Shown one piece after another: positions 42,596 to 51,787 of a stretch of DNA of 64,000 bases. The position numbers and the translations under genes are program-made. The DNA is from Arhodomonas sp051195215 (lineage in GTDB: Bacteria > Pseudomonadota > Gammaproteobacteria > Nitrococcales > Nitrococcaceae), in assembly GCF_051195215.1 (NCBI RefSeq), contig NZ_JBNAZM010000004.1:62001-126000 (forward strand), given 5' to 3'. Numbering within the stretch: position 1 is the first letter of the stretch; every line of letters starts with the position of its first letter. Under the pieces are notes generated by a model, which made no database searches, was not told where the DNA came from, and saw nothing but the letters and a program-made list of their open reading frames with translations.

Positions 42596-42679
42596 AATTT
42601 CGTCGTATTTCTCTCAGTGAGCGAGTCTCGCCGGGCCTGGCCCTGGGGCCGCTGCGTTCCTCAGAGATACGACGAACTT
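42596..42679. repeat. Long imperfect palindrome in the cphB-csiV gap
   Basis: AATTTCGTCGTAT (42596-42608) and ATACGACGAACTT (42667-42679) pair at 12 of 13 positions. The inner CTCT/AGAG stretch extends the stem after a two-base bulge. It begins 14 bases beyond the csiV stop on the minus strand, in a 247-base intergenic region. It may end the mfd-csiV transcript or be a mobile palindromic element. Confidence 0.55.
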
Positions 42680-42692
42680 CTGTTGACGGACA

Positions 42693-43262
42693 CTAACGAG
42701 CGCGGACCTGGACGATGATGCCCAGAACAGGGTGATCAAGGTAGTGCAGCTCCCCGCTTCTCAGGCGTCGCTGGCTGTGCATGGGGTAGATCGTGCCCTG
42801 GTGTTCCCGGCGGTAGCGCAGGTCCGCGGCGATGTGCAGATAACGGCCGGCGTACAGCTTGATGGCGCCATAGAGCCCGGCCGTGTCGGGCAGGGGCATG
42901 GTCGCCCGCCAGCTTCCCGGCACGAGCACATAGGGGGACTGCGACCGCGGGCGTCCCGCCTGGATCCAGCCGAAGTGGTCAATCACCCGGTACTGACCGG
43001 CGCTTTCGAGCCGCGCCCGTACCCCGCCCAGCTGGAACGCGTCCGGTGAAAGACGGCGTACGCCCCCTTCGCCCGGCGCAACGGCACGGCTGTCCAGCTC
43101 CAGGGGCGGCGGATCGGCGGGCCAGCGTTCGCTGTCGGCGCCGCCTTGCTCCCACTGTCGGAAAACCACCACCTCCACCGCGTAGTCCCGGGCGGAGGCG
43201 ATGCCGGGAACCGCGATCAGCGCGATCACGACAACGAGCAGGCTGGTGCGCGCGAGTGACAT
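42693..43262 (-). CDS. csiV: CsiV-family protein
   Basis: A 189-residue exported protein (signal peptide about 1-24). The beta-rich core YAVEVVVFRQ, FQLGGVRARLESAGQYRVIDHFGWIQAG, GAIKLYAGRYLHIAADLRYR and LDHPVLGIIVQV matches the CsiV (DUF/PF10972) family. CsiV was found as a cell-shape-related partner of MreB-independent morphogenesis in Vibrio, where it binds peptidoglycan. The start at ATG 43260-43262 has GGGAG upstream. It follows mfd by 35 bases, as in other gammaproteobacteria. Confidence 0.85.
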   Translation of the reverse strand: MSLARTSLLVVVIALIAVPGIASARDYAVEVVVFRQWEQGGADSERWPADPPPLELDSRAVAPGEGGVRRLSPDAFQLGGVRARLESAGQYRVIDHFGWIQAGRPRSQSPYVLVPGSWRATMPLPDTAGLYGAIKLYAGRYLHIAADLRYRREHQGTIYPMHSQRRLRSGELHYLDHPVLGIIVQVRAR

Positions 43263-43297
43263 GGAGTTCTCCCGGTGGTTAGTGCCGTGGAACGACA

Positions 43298-46200
43298 CTA
43301 GGCTGCGAGCGTATCCAGCAGGCGGTCGACCTGCTGCAGGCGGCTATCAGCGTCTTCCGTGGGCACGCGGAAGCGCAGTTTCTCCTGACCTTCGAGACGA
43401 TACACGCCAGGCTGTTCCTGAACCAATCGGACCAGAGCGGCGGGATCGACCCGCGGGGCGTCGCCGAATTCGAGCATACCGCCGCCGGGGCCGGCCTCGA
43501 CCCGGCGGATGCCGAGCTGCTGGGCAGTCAGTTTGAGCTCGGTCAGACGGAAGAGGTTCTTGGCCGGCTCCGGCAACAGGCCGAAACGGTCGATCATCTC
43601 CACCTGCAGCTCGCGCAGCGCTTCCGTGTTCGTGGCGTTGGCGATGCGCTTGTACTGCACCAGCCGGGTGTGGACGTCGGGAAGGTAGTCGTGCGGCAGC
43701 AGGGCCGGGATGCGCAGGTCCACTTCGGTACCGTGATGCAGGGGCCGGTCCAGCTCGGGCTCCTTGCCCGTCTTGATGTCCCGCACCGCGCGCTCGAGAA
43801 GCTCCGTGTAGAGCGTGAAGCCTACCTCCTGGATCTGTCCGCTCTGATCCTCGCCGAGGAGCTCGCCGGCGCCCCGGATCTCGAGGTCGTGGCTGGCCAG
43901 CGTGAAGCCCACGCCCAGGTCCTCGTGGGCGGCGATGGCGTCCAGCCGTTTGGCTGCGTCGCTGGTCATGCTGCGCCGTGGCGGTGCGATCAGGTAGGCA
44001 TAGGCGCGGTGGTGCGAGCGGCCGACTCGGCCGCGAAGCTGATGGAGCTGGGCGAGGCCCAGGCGGTCAGCGCGGTTGATCACGATGGTGTTCGCGGAGG
44101 GTACGTCGATGCCGCTTTCGATGATCGTCGTACAAACCAGGACATTGAAGCGCTGGTGATAGAAATCGAGCATCACGCGCTCGAGCTCTCGCTCCGGCAT
44201 TTGCCCGTGGGCGATGCGAACGCGTGCTTCGGGCACGAGCGCCTCCACGTCGCGGGCGATCCGGTCGATGGAGTCCACGTCGTTGTGCAGGAAGTACACC
44301 TGGCCGCCGCGGTGGAGCTCGCGCAGGCACGCCTCCTGGACCAGGGCGTCGTTCCACTCGTTGACGAAGGTGCGCACGGCCAGCCGCCGTGCCGGCGGCG
44401 TGGCGATGATGGATAGATCGCGCATGCCCGCGAGCGACATGTTGAGCGTCCGAGGAATGGGCGTGGCGGTGAGCGTGAGCACATCGACCTGTGCCCGCAG
44501 CGCCTTGAGCCGCTCTTTCTGGCGCACGCCGAACCGGTGCTCCTCGTCCATGATCACCAGACCGAGCTCGCGGAACTTGACGCTGGGTTGGAGCAGCTTG
44601 TGGGTGCCGATGACGATGTCCACCTTGCCATCGGCGAGGTCGCGGAGCGTTGCCGACTGTTCCTTCTGCGAGCGAAAGCGCGAAAGCAGCTCGATGCGCA
44701 CCGGCCAGTCGGCGAAACGGTCGATGAAATTCTGGTAGTGCTGCTGGGCCAGCAGCGTCGTGGGCACCAGTACGGCCACCTGGTGGCCTTCCTGCACGCC
44801 GACGAACGCCGCGCGCATGGCCACTTCGGTCTTGCCGAAGCCCACGTCGCCGCAGACGACACGGTCCATGGGCTGCTCCGACTCCAGGTCACGGATCACC
44901 GCGGCAATGGCCGTTTCCTGGTCCGGCGTCTCCTCGAAGGGGAACTGCTCGGCGAAGCGGCGGTATTCGTCGTGCTCGTAGCGATAGGCGTGCCCCTTGC
45001 GCGCGGCCCGGCGCGCGTAGATGTCCAGGAGCTCGGCGGCCACGTCCCGGGCGCGTTCCGCCGCCTTGCGCTTGGCCCGGTCCCATTGCTCGCCGCCGAG
45101 GCGGTGCATGGGCGCATGATCGCTGTCCATGCCCGTGTAGCGGGTGACAAGGTGCAGCGACGATACCGGGACGTAGAGCTTGTCGCCGCCGCTGTACTCG
45201 AGCGTCAGGAATTCCGTGGCGACTCCGCCGACCTCCAGGGTCTGGAGCCCTTTGTAGCGGCCCACGCCGTGGTCCTCGTGGACCACCGGAGCGTCAATGT
45301 GGAGGTCGGTGAGGTCGCGGATGATGGCGTCCGGGTCGCGTTCCGCACGCTGGCGGCGGCGCTTCTGGCTCGCCCGATCGGCGAACAGGGCCGCTTCCGG
45401 GATCACGGCCACCGGCGGGTTATCAGCCAGTACGAAGCCTGCCTCCAGCGGACCCGTGGTGATCGCGCGCAGATCCGCGCCGGCGAGGAACGTCTGCCAG
45501 CCGTTGGCCACCCGCGGCTTTATGTTCAGCGGTGCGAGGTGTTCCATGAGCCGTTCGCGGCGGCCGGCCGTCTCGGCGACGAACAGAATGCGGCCTTCGT
45601 GCTCGGCGACGAACGCCTCCAGGGCCGCGAGCGGCCGTTCGGCGGCGGGGACGCTGCGCAGTGCCGGCAAAGGCTCGACGTTGTGGCGTACAGTGGCGGC
45701 ACGCTCGCTCGCCGGTGCACTGCCGGATACCGAGGCCTGGGGCAGGGCATTCAGCCTTTCGCGCAGCTCGTCCGGGCGCAGATAGAGCGCTTGCGGCGGC
45801 AGCAGCGGGCGTTCGCGGTCGTGGCGCCGCTGTTCGTAGCGCGTGGCGATGTGCTCCCAGTCCGCGTCCAGCGCACTGTCGAGCCCGTCGGTGCGCAGGA
45901 TCAGGGTGTCGCCGGGCAGGTAGTCGAAAAGTGTCGCCGTCTCGTCGAAGAACAGCGGCAGGTAGTATTCCACGCCGTTGGGCAGATGCCCGTCGCTTAC
46001 CTCGCGGTAGACCAGGCTGGCAGTGGGGTCGCCTTCGAAGTGGGCGCGCCAGTTGCGCCGAAAGCGCTTGACGCCGTCCTCGCCGGTGGGGAACTCCCGG
46101 GCCGGGAGCAGCTCGATGCGCTCCACGCGGCCGCTGCTGCGCTGGCTCTCCGGGTCGAAGCGACGGATGGTGTCGACCTCGTCGTCGAAGAGATCGATGC

Positions 46201-46759
46201 GGTAGGGCGCGTCGCTGCCCATGGGAAAGAGGTCGAGGATCGAGCCGCGCACGGCGAACTCGCCGTGTTCCATGACCTCGGAGACGCAGCGGTAGCCGGC
46301 CCGTTCCAGGCGCTCGCGCATGGCACCGAGGTCCAGGCGGTCGCCTTCGGCGAGTAGCAGCGTGGTGCCTTCGAGAAAGCTCGGTGGGGCGATGCGCTGC
46401 ATGAGCGTCGCCCCCGGCACCAGCAGAACGCCACGCTCGGTACGGGGGAGTGCATGGAGGGTGCGCAGACGCTCGGAGATGATGTCCTGATGCGGGGAGA
46501 AGACGTCGTACGGTAGTGTCTCCCAGTCCGGCAGCGTATGCACCGGTAGCCCGTCGACGGCGAAGAAGCGTATCGCCGCATCCAGCATCTGGGCCTCGTG
46601 GGCGGTCGCGGTGACGATGAGCGTCAAGCCACCGTGGTGCGCGGCCGCACTCGCCATCGCAAGCGCCGCGCTGTCGCCGGCAAGGTCGTGCCACTCCCGG
46701 CGCTCGCCGGAACGGGTGGGCAACTGGGGTTCAAGCGGACTGTAATGATTCGTCGGCAT
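43298..46759 (-). CDS. mfd: Transcription-repair coupling factor Mfd
   Basis: An 1153-residue DNA translocase that releases stalled RNA polymerase and recruits UvrA. The N-terminal UvrB-like part is followed by the RNA-polymerase-interaction region (EFLTLEYSGGDKLYVPVSSL). The helicase core then shows Walker A GDVGFGKTEVAMRAAF, DEEHRFGVRQKE, TATPIPRTL, VLVCTTIIESGIDVPSANT and QLRGRVGRSHHRAYAYL. Length matches E. coli Mfd (about 1150). The ATG is at 46757-46759. A 325-base region separates it from bioA. Confidence 0.97.
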   Translation of the reverse strand: MPTNHYSPLEPQLPTRSGERREWHDLAGDSAALAMASAAAHHGGLTLIVTATAHEAQMLDAAIRFFAVDGLPVHTLPDWETLPYDVFSPHQDIISERLRTLHALPRTERGVLLVPGATLMQRIAPPSFLEGTTLLLAEGDRLDLGAMRERLERAGYRCVSEVMEHGEFAVRGSILDLFPMGSDAPYRIDLFDDEVDTIRRFDPESQRSSGRVERIELLPAREFPTGEDGVKRFRRNWRAHFEGDPTASLVYREVSDGHLPNGVEYYLPLFFDETATLFDYLPGDTLILRTDGLDSALDADWEHIATRYEQRRHDRERPLLPPQALYLRPDELRERLNALPQASVSGSAPASERAATVRHNVEPLPALRSVPAAERPLAALEAFVAEHEGRILFVAETAGRRERLMEHLAPLNIKPRVANGWQTFLAGADLRAITTGPLEAGFVLADNPPVAVIPEAALFADRASQKRRRQRAERDPDAIIRDLTDLHIDAPVVHEDHGVGRYKGLQTLEVGGVATEFLTLEYSGGDKLYVPVSSLHLVTRYTGMDSDHAPMHRLGGEQWDRAKRKAAERARDVAAELLDIYARRAARKGHAYRYEHDEYRRFAEQFPFEETPDQETAIAAVIRDLESEQPMDRVVCGDVGFGKTEVAMRAAFVGVQEGHQVAVLVPTTLLAQQHYQNFIDRFADWPVRIELLSRFRSQKEQSATLRDLADGKVDIVIGTHKLLQPSVKFRELGLVIMDEEHRFGVRQKERLKALRAQVDVLTLTATPIPRTLNMSLAGMRDLSIIATPPARRLAVRTFVNEWNDALVQEACLRELHRGGQVYFLHNDVDSIDRIARDVEALVPEARVRIAHGQMPERELERVMLDFYHQRFNVLVCTTIIESGIDVPSANTIVINRADRLGLAQLHQLRGRVGRSHHRAYAYLIAPPRRSMTSDAAKRLDAIAAHEDLGVGFTLASHDLEIRGAGELLGEDQSGQIQEVGFTLYTELLERAVRDIKTGKEPELDRPLHHGTEVDLRIPALLPHDYLPDVHTRLVQYKRIANATNTEALRELQVEMIDRFGLLPEPAKNLFRLTELKLTAQQLGIRRVEAGPGGGMLEFGDAPRVDPAALVRLVQEQPGVYRLEGQEKLRFRVPTEDADSRLQQVDRLLDTLAA

Positions 46760-47084
46760 GCTCGCTGTAACGGGCTGCGGCAGGGTACGGCCATGGTGGC
46801 TCGCGGACGGTGAGTGTACTCAAAGGGTGAGCGTGGGTGGAAGCATTGGAGAGTGCTGGCGTCCACGGTGGTCTTCGTCGCTGCTGCCCCGGCAGGGCTC
46901 ACGACCCCGGTTCTGGCGGAACGCGTGCAAATTTCCGGCTGAGCCCTGCTAGAATGCGCGGCCTCCGGTGCAGGGCCTGTTGTACAGTTTCCGGGTGCGC
47001 TGCATCCGGCGTGTGCGTCGTCAACGGCGCCCATGGCCGGTAGGCGCGCCTTTCGACACTCAGCGCAGTAGGACACTTGATCTC
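46760..47084. other. Divergent intergenic region between mfd and bioA
   Basis: About 325 bases without a credible gene. On the plus strand TAGAAT (46950-46955) could be a -10 for bioA but no good -35 lies 17 bases before it. A BirA-type operator was looked for and not seen. Frames read in this stretch, including minus-strand ones overlapping the mfd start, have no family resemblance. Confidence 0.45.
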
Positions 47085-48374
47085 ATGAGTGACCAGACGC
47101 AACCGCCGTGGCTCGACCTCGATCACGCCCATGTCTGGCATCCCTATGCGTCGGTTACGGAACCGGCGCCCGTGTTCCCCGTGGAGAGCGCGGAAGGCGT
47201 ACGGCTGCGTCTTGCCGATGGTCGCGAGCTCATCGACGGCATGGCTTCCTGGTGGTGCGCCATCCATGGCTATAACCACCCCACACTCAATGCGGCGGCA
47301 ACCGAGCAGCTCGACCGGATGAGCCACGTCATGTTCGGCGGGCTAACGAATGAGCCGGCCACGCGCCTTGCCGAACGCCTGGTGAGCATCACGCCGACAG
47401 GCCTCGAGCATGTGTTCCTGGCGGACTCCGGGTCGGTATCCATCGAGGTGGCCATCAAAATGGCCCTGCAGTATTGGCAGGGGCGCGGCGAGCATCGACC
47501 GCGGCTGGTGAGCCTGCGTGGCGGTTATCACGGCGATACCCTCGGCGCCATGTCCGTTTGCGATCCGGTCAACGGCATGCATCGCTTGTTCAGTGGATTG
47601 ATACCGGAGCAGCTCTTCGCGCCACGCCCCGAGTGCCGCCGCGACGAAGACTTCACGGACGCGGATATCGCGCCGATGCGCGAGCTGCTCGCAACCCATG
47701 GCGACGAGATCGCAGCCGTGATCGCCGAGCCCTTGGTGCAGGGCGCCGGCGGCATGCATTTCTACTGCGGCGCCTATCTGAGGGCGTTGCGCCGGCTCTG
47801 TGACGAGCATGGCGTGCTGTTGATCTTCGACGAGATCGCCACCGGCTTCGGTCGCACCGGCTCGCTGTTCGCCAGCGACGCGGCCGGCGTCACCCCGGAC
47901 ATTCTCAGCGTGGGCAAGGCACTCACGGGCGGCTATATGACGCTCGCGGCGACGCTGTGCACACCCGATGTGGCCCGGGGCATCTCCGCTCGGGGTGTCC
48001 TTATGCACGGCCCCACGTTCATGGGCAATCCGCTGGCATGTGCGGTCGCCAACGCGAGCATCGACCTGCTGCTCGCCGGGCCCTGGCAGGAGCGGGTTGC
48101 CGGACTCGGCCGCGCGCTGGAGCGCGGCCTCGCGCCGGCGCGGGAGCTCGCGAACGTGCGTGACGTGCGCGTATTCGGTGGAATCGGCGTGATCGAGATG
48201 CACGAGCCGGCGGACATGGCCTGGATGCAGCCGCGGCTCGTGGAGCGGGGGGTATGGGTGCGGCCGTTCGGCCGTCTGCTTTACGTGATGCCCGCCTACG
48301 TCATGGAGGACTCGGACCTCGATACGCTCACACGCGTGATGGTCGAGACTGTCGCCGAGGCGGGAGAGCGGTGA
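47085..48374 (+). CDS. bioA: Adenosylmethionine-8-amino-7-oxononanoate aminotransferase
   Basis: A 429-residue PLP enzyme making diaminopelargonate in biotin synthesis. WHPYASVTEPAPVFPVESAEGVRL at the start, GMASWWCAIHGYNHP, SGSVSIEVAIKMALQYW, GGYHGDTLGAMSVCDP, IFDEIATGFGRTG and SVGKALTGGYM (PLP lysine) are the family motifs. The ATG at 47085 fits the conserved N-terminus. No bioB/F/D/C gene is nearby. It overlaps the GNAT gene by four bases and leads the polyamine genes. Confidence 0.95.
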   Translation: MSDQTQPPWLDLDHAHVWHPYASVTEPAPVFPVESAEGVRLRLADGRELIDGMASWWCAIHGYNHPTLNAAATEQLDRMSHVMFGGLTNEPATRLAERLVSITPTGLEHVFLADSGSVSIEVAIKMALQYWQGRGEHRPRLVSLRGGYHGDTLGAMSVCDPVNGMHRLFSGLIPEQLFAPRPECRRDEDFTDADIAPMRELLATHGDEIAAVIAEPLVQGAGGMHFYCGAYLRALRRLCDEHGVLLIFDEIATGFGRTGSLFASDAAGVTPDILSVGKALTGGYMTLAATLCTPDVARGISARGVLMHGPTFMGNPLACAVANASIDLLLAGPWQERVAGLGRALERGLAPARELANVRDVRVFGGIGVIEMHEPADMAWMQPRLVERGVWVRPFGRLLYVMPAYVMEDSDLDTLTRVMVETVAEAGER

Positions 48375-49003
48375 TCGACGCTCCGGCGTTGCTGCCATAT
48401 GACGGTCGCCGCGAGGTGGGGCTGCGGTCGCTCTACGAGACCGTCTTCCCGGCCTGGGAGCGCGAGCCGACGGAACAGGTGCTCGCCCGGCTCGCCAGCG
48501 GGCGCTACGGTGGCGACGTGCTGCTCGATGCCGGCGGCGGAGTCATCGGGTTCGCCATCGTCGACTTCGTCACCGAGGTGCGGGCCGCGGTGGTGACGTT
48601 CGTCGCGGTTGCCGGTGACTGGCGGGGGCGGGGCCTGGGCGAGCGGCTGGTACTCGCCGCCGTGGCACGGTTTCGCCGCGACGAGCGCGCCGACGGCCTG
48701 TACGTCGAGGCAGAGCCTCGGCCGGCGCGACTGTACCGGCGTTGTGGTTTCCGCCCCCTGGCGCTGGACTACCGCGTTCCGCATTATGACTGCGCCATGG
48801 GGACTCAGCCCATGTCGCTCATGTTCCTGCCACGTGGCGAGTGGCCGGCAAACGTGCCCGGCACCCGGGCGGCGGCGCTCGTCAGGCACATGTTCATCGA
48901 CGGCTACGGCGTGCGCGCGGATGATCCCAGGCTCGCCGCGCAATGCCGGCGCATTCCGTATCAGGTGAGGGTGAGTGATGCTGAGCTATCGCCAGATCAG
49001 TGA
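48371..49003 (+). CDS. GNAT-family N-acetyltransferase
   Basis: A 210-residue protein starting at GTG 48371, coupled to bioA. Residues about 50-130 form the GNAT core: VTFVAVAGDWRGRGLGERLVLAA (acetyl-CoA loop, G-R-G-x-G-E-R) and LYVEAEPRPARLYRRCGFRPL. A distinct 80-residue extension follows. The substrate is unknown; the polyamine genes after it make a polyamine or a polyamine-enzyme substrate a reasonable guess. It overlaps the aminopropyltransferase gene by 26 bases. Confidence 0.85.
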   Translation: MIDAPALLPYDGRREVGLRSLYETVFPAWEREPTEQVLARLASGRYGGDVLLDAGGGVIGFAIVDFVTEVRAAVVTFVAVAGDWRGRGLGERLVLAAVARFRRDERADGLYVEAEPRPARLYRRCGFRPLALDYRVPHYDCAMGTQPMSLMFLPRGEWPANVPGTRAAALVRHMFIDGYGVRADDPRLAAQCRRIPYQVRVSDAELSPDQ

Positions 49004-49841
49004 AGACGGCGACCGCCTGGAGCATTCGGTTGACGAGGTCATCGCCCAGGGGCGCACCGAGTACCAATCGTATGTGTTCTTCCGTTCACCCTCGCAGGGC
49101 GTATGCGTGGCACTGGATGGCGACGTGCAGTCCTGTGAGGTGGACGAGGCCCTCTATCACGAGGCGTTGGTGCATCCGGCCATGCTGCTGCATCCGCGGC
49201 CGAGGCGCGTGCTCATCATGGGCGGGGGCGAGGGTGCCACTGCGCGTGAAGCGCTGCGCCATCCGAGCGTGGAAGAGGTGGTCATGGTGGATATCGATGC
49301 GGCGTTCGTCGATCTCTGCCGGCGCCATCTGGCGAGCTGGAACGCGCGCGCCTTTGCCGATACCCGGCTGGACGTTCAGTGCCGAGACATCAACGCGTAC
49401 CTGGAGGAGGCCGGGGCGGGGTTCGATGTCGTCATCGGCGATCTGGTCGACTTCAGTGACGAGGACGATCCGGCTGCCGCTCTCTACAGCCAGGATCTGT
49501 ATACGCGGCTGCGCCGGCGCCTGAACGAGCGTGCCATCGTCGCGACCCAGACCGGCGGCCTGACCGCGACCAGCGTGGCCGGTCACCGGCGAGTTCGCCG
49601 TACCCTGGGCGAGGCGTTCGCGGAGGTGACGAGCTATGCCGCCGTGGTCCCGAGCTTTTATCATCTGTGGAGCTTCGTGCTGGCCTCGGATGCACCCCTG
49701 CCCAACACGGGGGAGCCGCCGCTGGAGACCTTCCACACGCGTGCGCTGGCGCGGGGGCTCGATCTTCCCGGCACGGGCGCTGCCAGCCTTGCAGCCGCCT
49801 TCGCCATACCTCATTCGATTCGGGAAAAAATCTTGTCATAA
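48978..49841 (+). CDS. Aminopropyltransferase resembling thermospermine synthase
   Basis: A 287-residue enzyme transferring aminopropyl from decarboxylated AdoMet to a polyamine. The N-terminal hairpin GRTEYQS, CVALDGDVQSCEVDEALYHEALVHPA, and IMGGGEGATAREALRHPSVEEVVMVDID are strongly like plant ACL5/thermospermine synthases. The usual spermidine-synthase DSTDP motif is replaced by IGDLVDFSDEDDP with LYSQDLY after it, as in the ACL5 branch (GDLADP). VPSFYHLWSFVLASD closes the core. The ATG at 48978 is preferred; GTG at 48975 is also in frame. The exact product is not settled by sequence. Confidence 0.85.
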   Translation: MLSYRQISEDGDRLEHSVDEVIAQGRTEYQSYVFFRSPSQGVCVALDGDVQSCEVDEALYHEALVHPAMLLHPRPRRVLIMGGGEGATAREALRHPSVEEVVMVDIDAAFVDLCRRHLASWNARAFADTRLDVQCRDINAYLEEAGAGFDVVIGDLVDFSDEDDPAAALYSQDLYTRLRRRLNERAIVATQTGGLTATSVAGHRRVRRTLGEAFAEVTSYAAVVPSFYHLWSFVLASDAPLPNTGEPPLETFHTRALARGLDLPGTGAASLAAAFAIPHSIREKILS

Positions 49842-49864
49842 CAGTCCACTAACCGATAATTCTC

Positions 49865-50785
49865 ATGAGCGACCTGCAATATCAACTGCTGCCCAACCGC
49901 CCGCGTGACGAGGCCGACGTCCTGGTGCTGCCTGTGCCCCACGAGCTCACGGTCTCCTATAAACCCGGCACCCGTAATGGCCCGGAGGCGTTGCTCGACG
50001 CCAGTTCCCAGCTCGAGTACTACGACGAGGACGCGGACTGGTCGCCGTTCCTGCACATGGGCGTAGCCGTGTTGCCGCCTCTGGAAAAGCAGCTCTACGA
50101 AAACGCGGGCGATTACCACCAGAGGCTGACCCGTGTCGCCGGTGAGCTGCCGTCCAGCGCGCTGCTGCTGGCTGTGGGCGGCGAGCATTCCGTTACCGCC
50201 TCGCTCGTCGCCGGCCGGATGTCCATGCCGGGTACGGTGGTCGTGCTCGATGCCCATGCGGATTTGCGCGAGCGGTTCGAGGGCAGCGAGTACAGTCACG
50301 CCTGCCCCATGCATCACGTCCGTCGTGCCGGGCACCGACTGGTGATGGCGGGGGTGCGGTCGCTCTACGAGGACGAGGCCCGACGCGTCGACGCGGATCC
50401 GGGGATCGAATGCTATCGCGACCGGGAGCTGCGCCGCCCGGATCGCTGGCAGACGCTGCTGGAGACGCTTCAGGGGCTCGAAGGACCGGTTTGGCTCACC
50501 GTGGACATGGACGTGTTCACCCCGGCCGAGGTCGGCGGTGTGGGTACGCCGCAGCCCGGCGGACTTGACTGGTACCGGGTGCTCGAGTTGGTCGAGGCGG
50601 TGATCGACAACCCGGCGGTGGATCTCAGAGGGTGCGACATCATGGAGCTCATTCCCGAGCCGAGCTGTGTGTCCGACATGGTCGCCGCCAAGCTCAGTCA
50701 GAAGATGATTTCACGGTGGGGGCTGCGTCATGGCTACCGCGAGCGTGCCGCAGGCGGCAGTCAGACGGAGGTGGACTATGAGTAG
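49865..50785 (+). CDS. speB: Agmatinase (ureohydrolase family)
   Basis: A 306-residue binuclear manganese enzyme that splits agmatine to putrescine and urea. Metal ligands are visible in LAVGGEHSVTA, VLDAHADLRE and TVDMDVFTPAEVGGVGTPQPGG. The position next to an aminopropyltransferase supports a polyamine role over guanidinobutyrase. A 23-base gap separates it from the previous gene, and its end overlaps the next by eight bases. Confidence 0.92.
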   Translation: MSDLQYQLLPNRPRDEADVLVLPVPHELTVSYKPGTRNGPEALLDASSQLEYYDEDADWSPFLHMGVAVLPPLEKQLYENAGDYHQRLTRVAGELPSSALLLAVGGEHSVTASLVAGRMSMPGTVVVLDAHADLRERFEGSEYSHACPMHHVRRAGHRLVMAGVRSLYEDEARRVDADPGIECYRDRELRRPDRWQTLLETLQGLEGPVWLTVDMDVFTPAEVGGVGTPQPGGLDWYRVLELVEAVIDNPAVDLRGCDIMELIPEPSCVSDMVAAKLSQKMISRWGLRHGYRERAAGGSQTEVDYE

Positions 50786-51782
50786 CCCATTGCGGGCGTT
50801 CCTGCCCGTTGCCCATGAGGATCATCGACCGCGGTGGGACTTCTCGGATGGGTATCCCCCCATCGAGTACCCGGAGGTTCCCGCTCGGGTAGCTGCGGTC
50901 ATGGCCGGCTTCGAGCGGGGTTGGGAGCTCACGGTGGAGCGGGTGACCGCGGAAGCCGAAGACGCCGTGGCCGGCCTCCACGATGCCGACTACCGCGAGT
51001 TCCTCGGTGACATCACTGCCGCCCTGCAGCCCGACGAAGAGTACATCCCGTCCATCTTCCACGGCGATTTGAGCAAGGCAACGGTGCGCTTTCGTGGCGG
51101 CATGTTCACCGCGGAAATCGGGACACCCATTACGCCAGCGACCATCGCCGCGGCGCTCAATTCCGCCGAGGCAGCCCGTCGTGCTGCCGAGTGGATGCGC
51201 GCAAGCGGCGAGGACGCGGTGGCGCTGTGCCGTCCGCCGGGCCATCACGCCGGCCGGCGGCGTTACGGTGGGTATTGCTTCTTCAACAACGCCTACGTTG
51301 CCGCCTCGGTGCTGAGCGCCGGTGGCGGCCGCTGCGCCGTGCTGGACGTGGATTACCACCTCGGCGACGGCAGCGTCGAGTTCGCGAGCGAGCAGGCCCC
51401 ATACTTTTCCCTGCACGCCGACCCGTGGGCCAACTATCCGCACCTGGACGCGCGCTGGGACGGCTACCGGCGCCCGCACGTGGATCTCACCGATCTGCCG
51501 GCGGGTGTGGGCCGCGACGGCTATCTCGCGTTGCTGGACGATGTCCTTGCCCGCGTCGACACGGTGGCGGCCGACACCATCGTGCTGTCACTGGGATTCG
51601 ATACCGCCGCGACGGATGGTATTCAGGATGCGCCGGTGGGGCTCGATGCCCCTGGTTTCGAGGCGATGGGCGCTCGCCTCGCGCGCCGGCGCGAACGCGT
51701 TCTCATCCTGCTGGAAGGCGGTTACGATGTCACCGGGCTCGCCGGTTATGCCGAAGCGTTCGCCCGCGGGTTCCGGCGGTGA
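50778..51782 (+). CDS. Histone-deacetylase-family protein, likely acetylpolyamine amidohydrolase
   Basis: A 334-residue arginase-deacetylase-fold zinc hydrolase. CRPPGHHAGRRRYGGYCFFNNAYVAA carries the tandem active-site histidines. VLDVDYHLGDGS and LSLGFDTA give the zinc ligands, and LLEGGYDV the C-terminal tyrosine. The N-terminal pattern of conserved E-x-P-x-R and the FDTGTP-like EIGTPITPATIAAA region follow the acetylpolyamine amidohydrolase branch. It overlaps speB by eight bases and ends the operon, so it may reverse polyamine acetylation. Confidence 0.88.
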   Translation: MSSPLRAFLPVAHEDHRPRWDFSDGYPPIEYPEVPARVAAVMAGFERGWELTVERVTAEAEDAVAGLHDADYREFLGDITAALQPDEEYIPSIFHGDLSKATVRFRGGMFTAEIGTPITPATIAAALNSAEAARRAAEWMRASGEDAVALCRPPGHHAGRRRYGGYCFFNNAYVAASVLSAGGGRCAVLDVDYHLGDGSVEFASEQAPYFSLHADPWANYPHLDARWDGYRRPHVDLTDLPAGVGRDGYLALLDDVLARVDTVAADTIVLSLGFDTAATDGIQDAPVGLDAPGFEAMGARLARRRERVLILLEGGYDVTGLAGYAEAFARGFRR

Positions 51783-51787
51783 CGCAC

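Noticed and set aside
44537..46357. 606-codon plus-strand frame inside mfd
   Set aside because: Antisense to the Mfd helicase domain, no motif and no ribosome binding site; GC-skew artefact.
46624..47076. 150-codon minus-strand frame upstream of mfd
   Set aside because: Overlaps the mfd start in another frame and part of the bioA leader; low-complexity composition and no motif.
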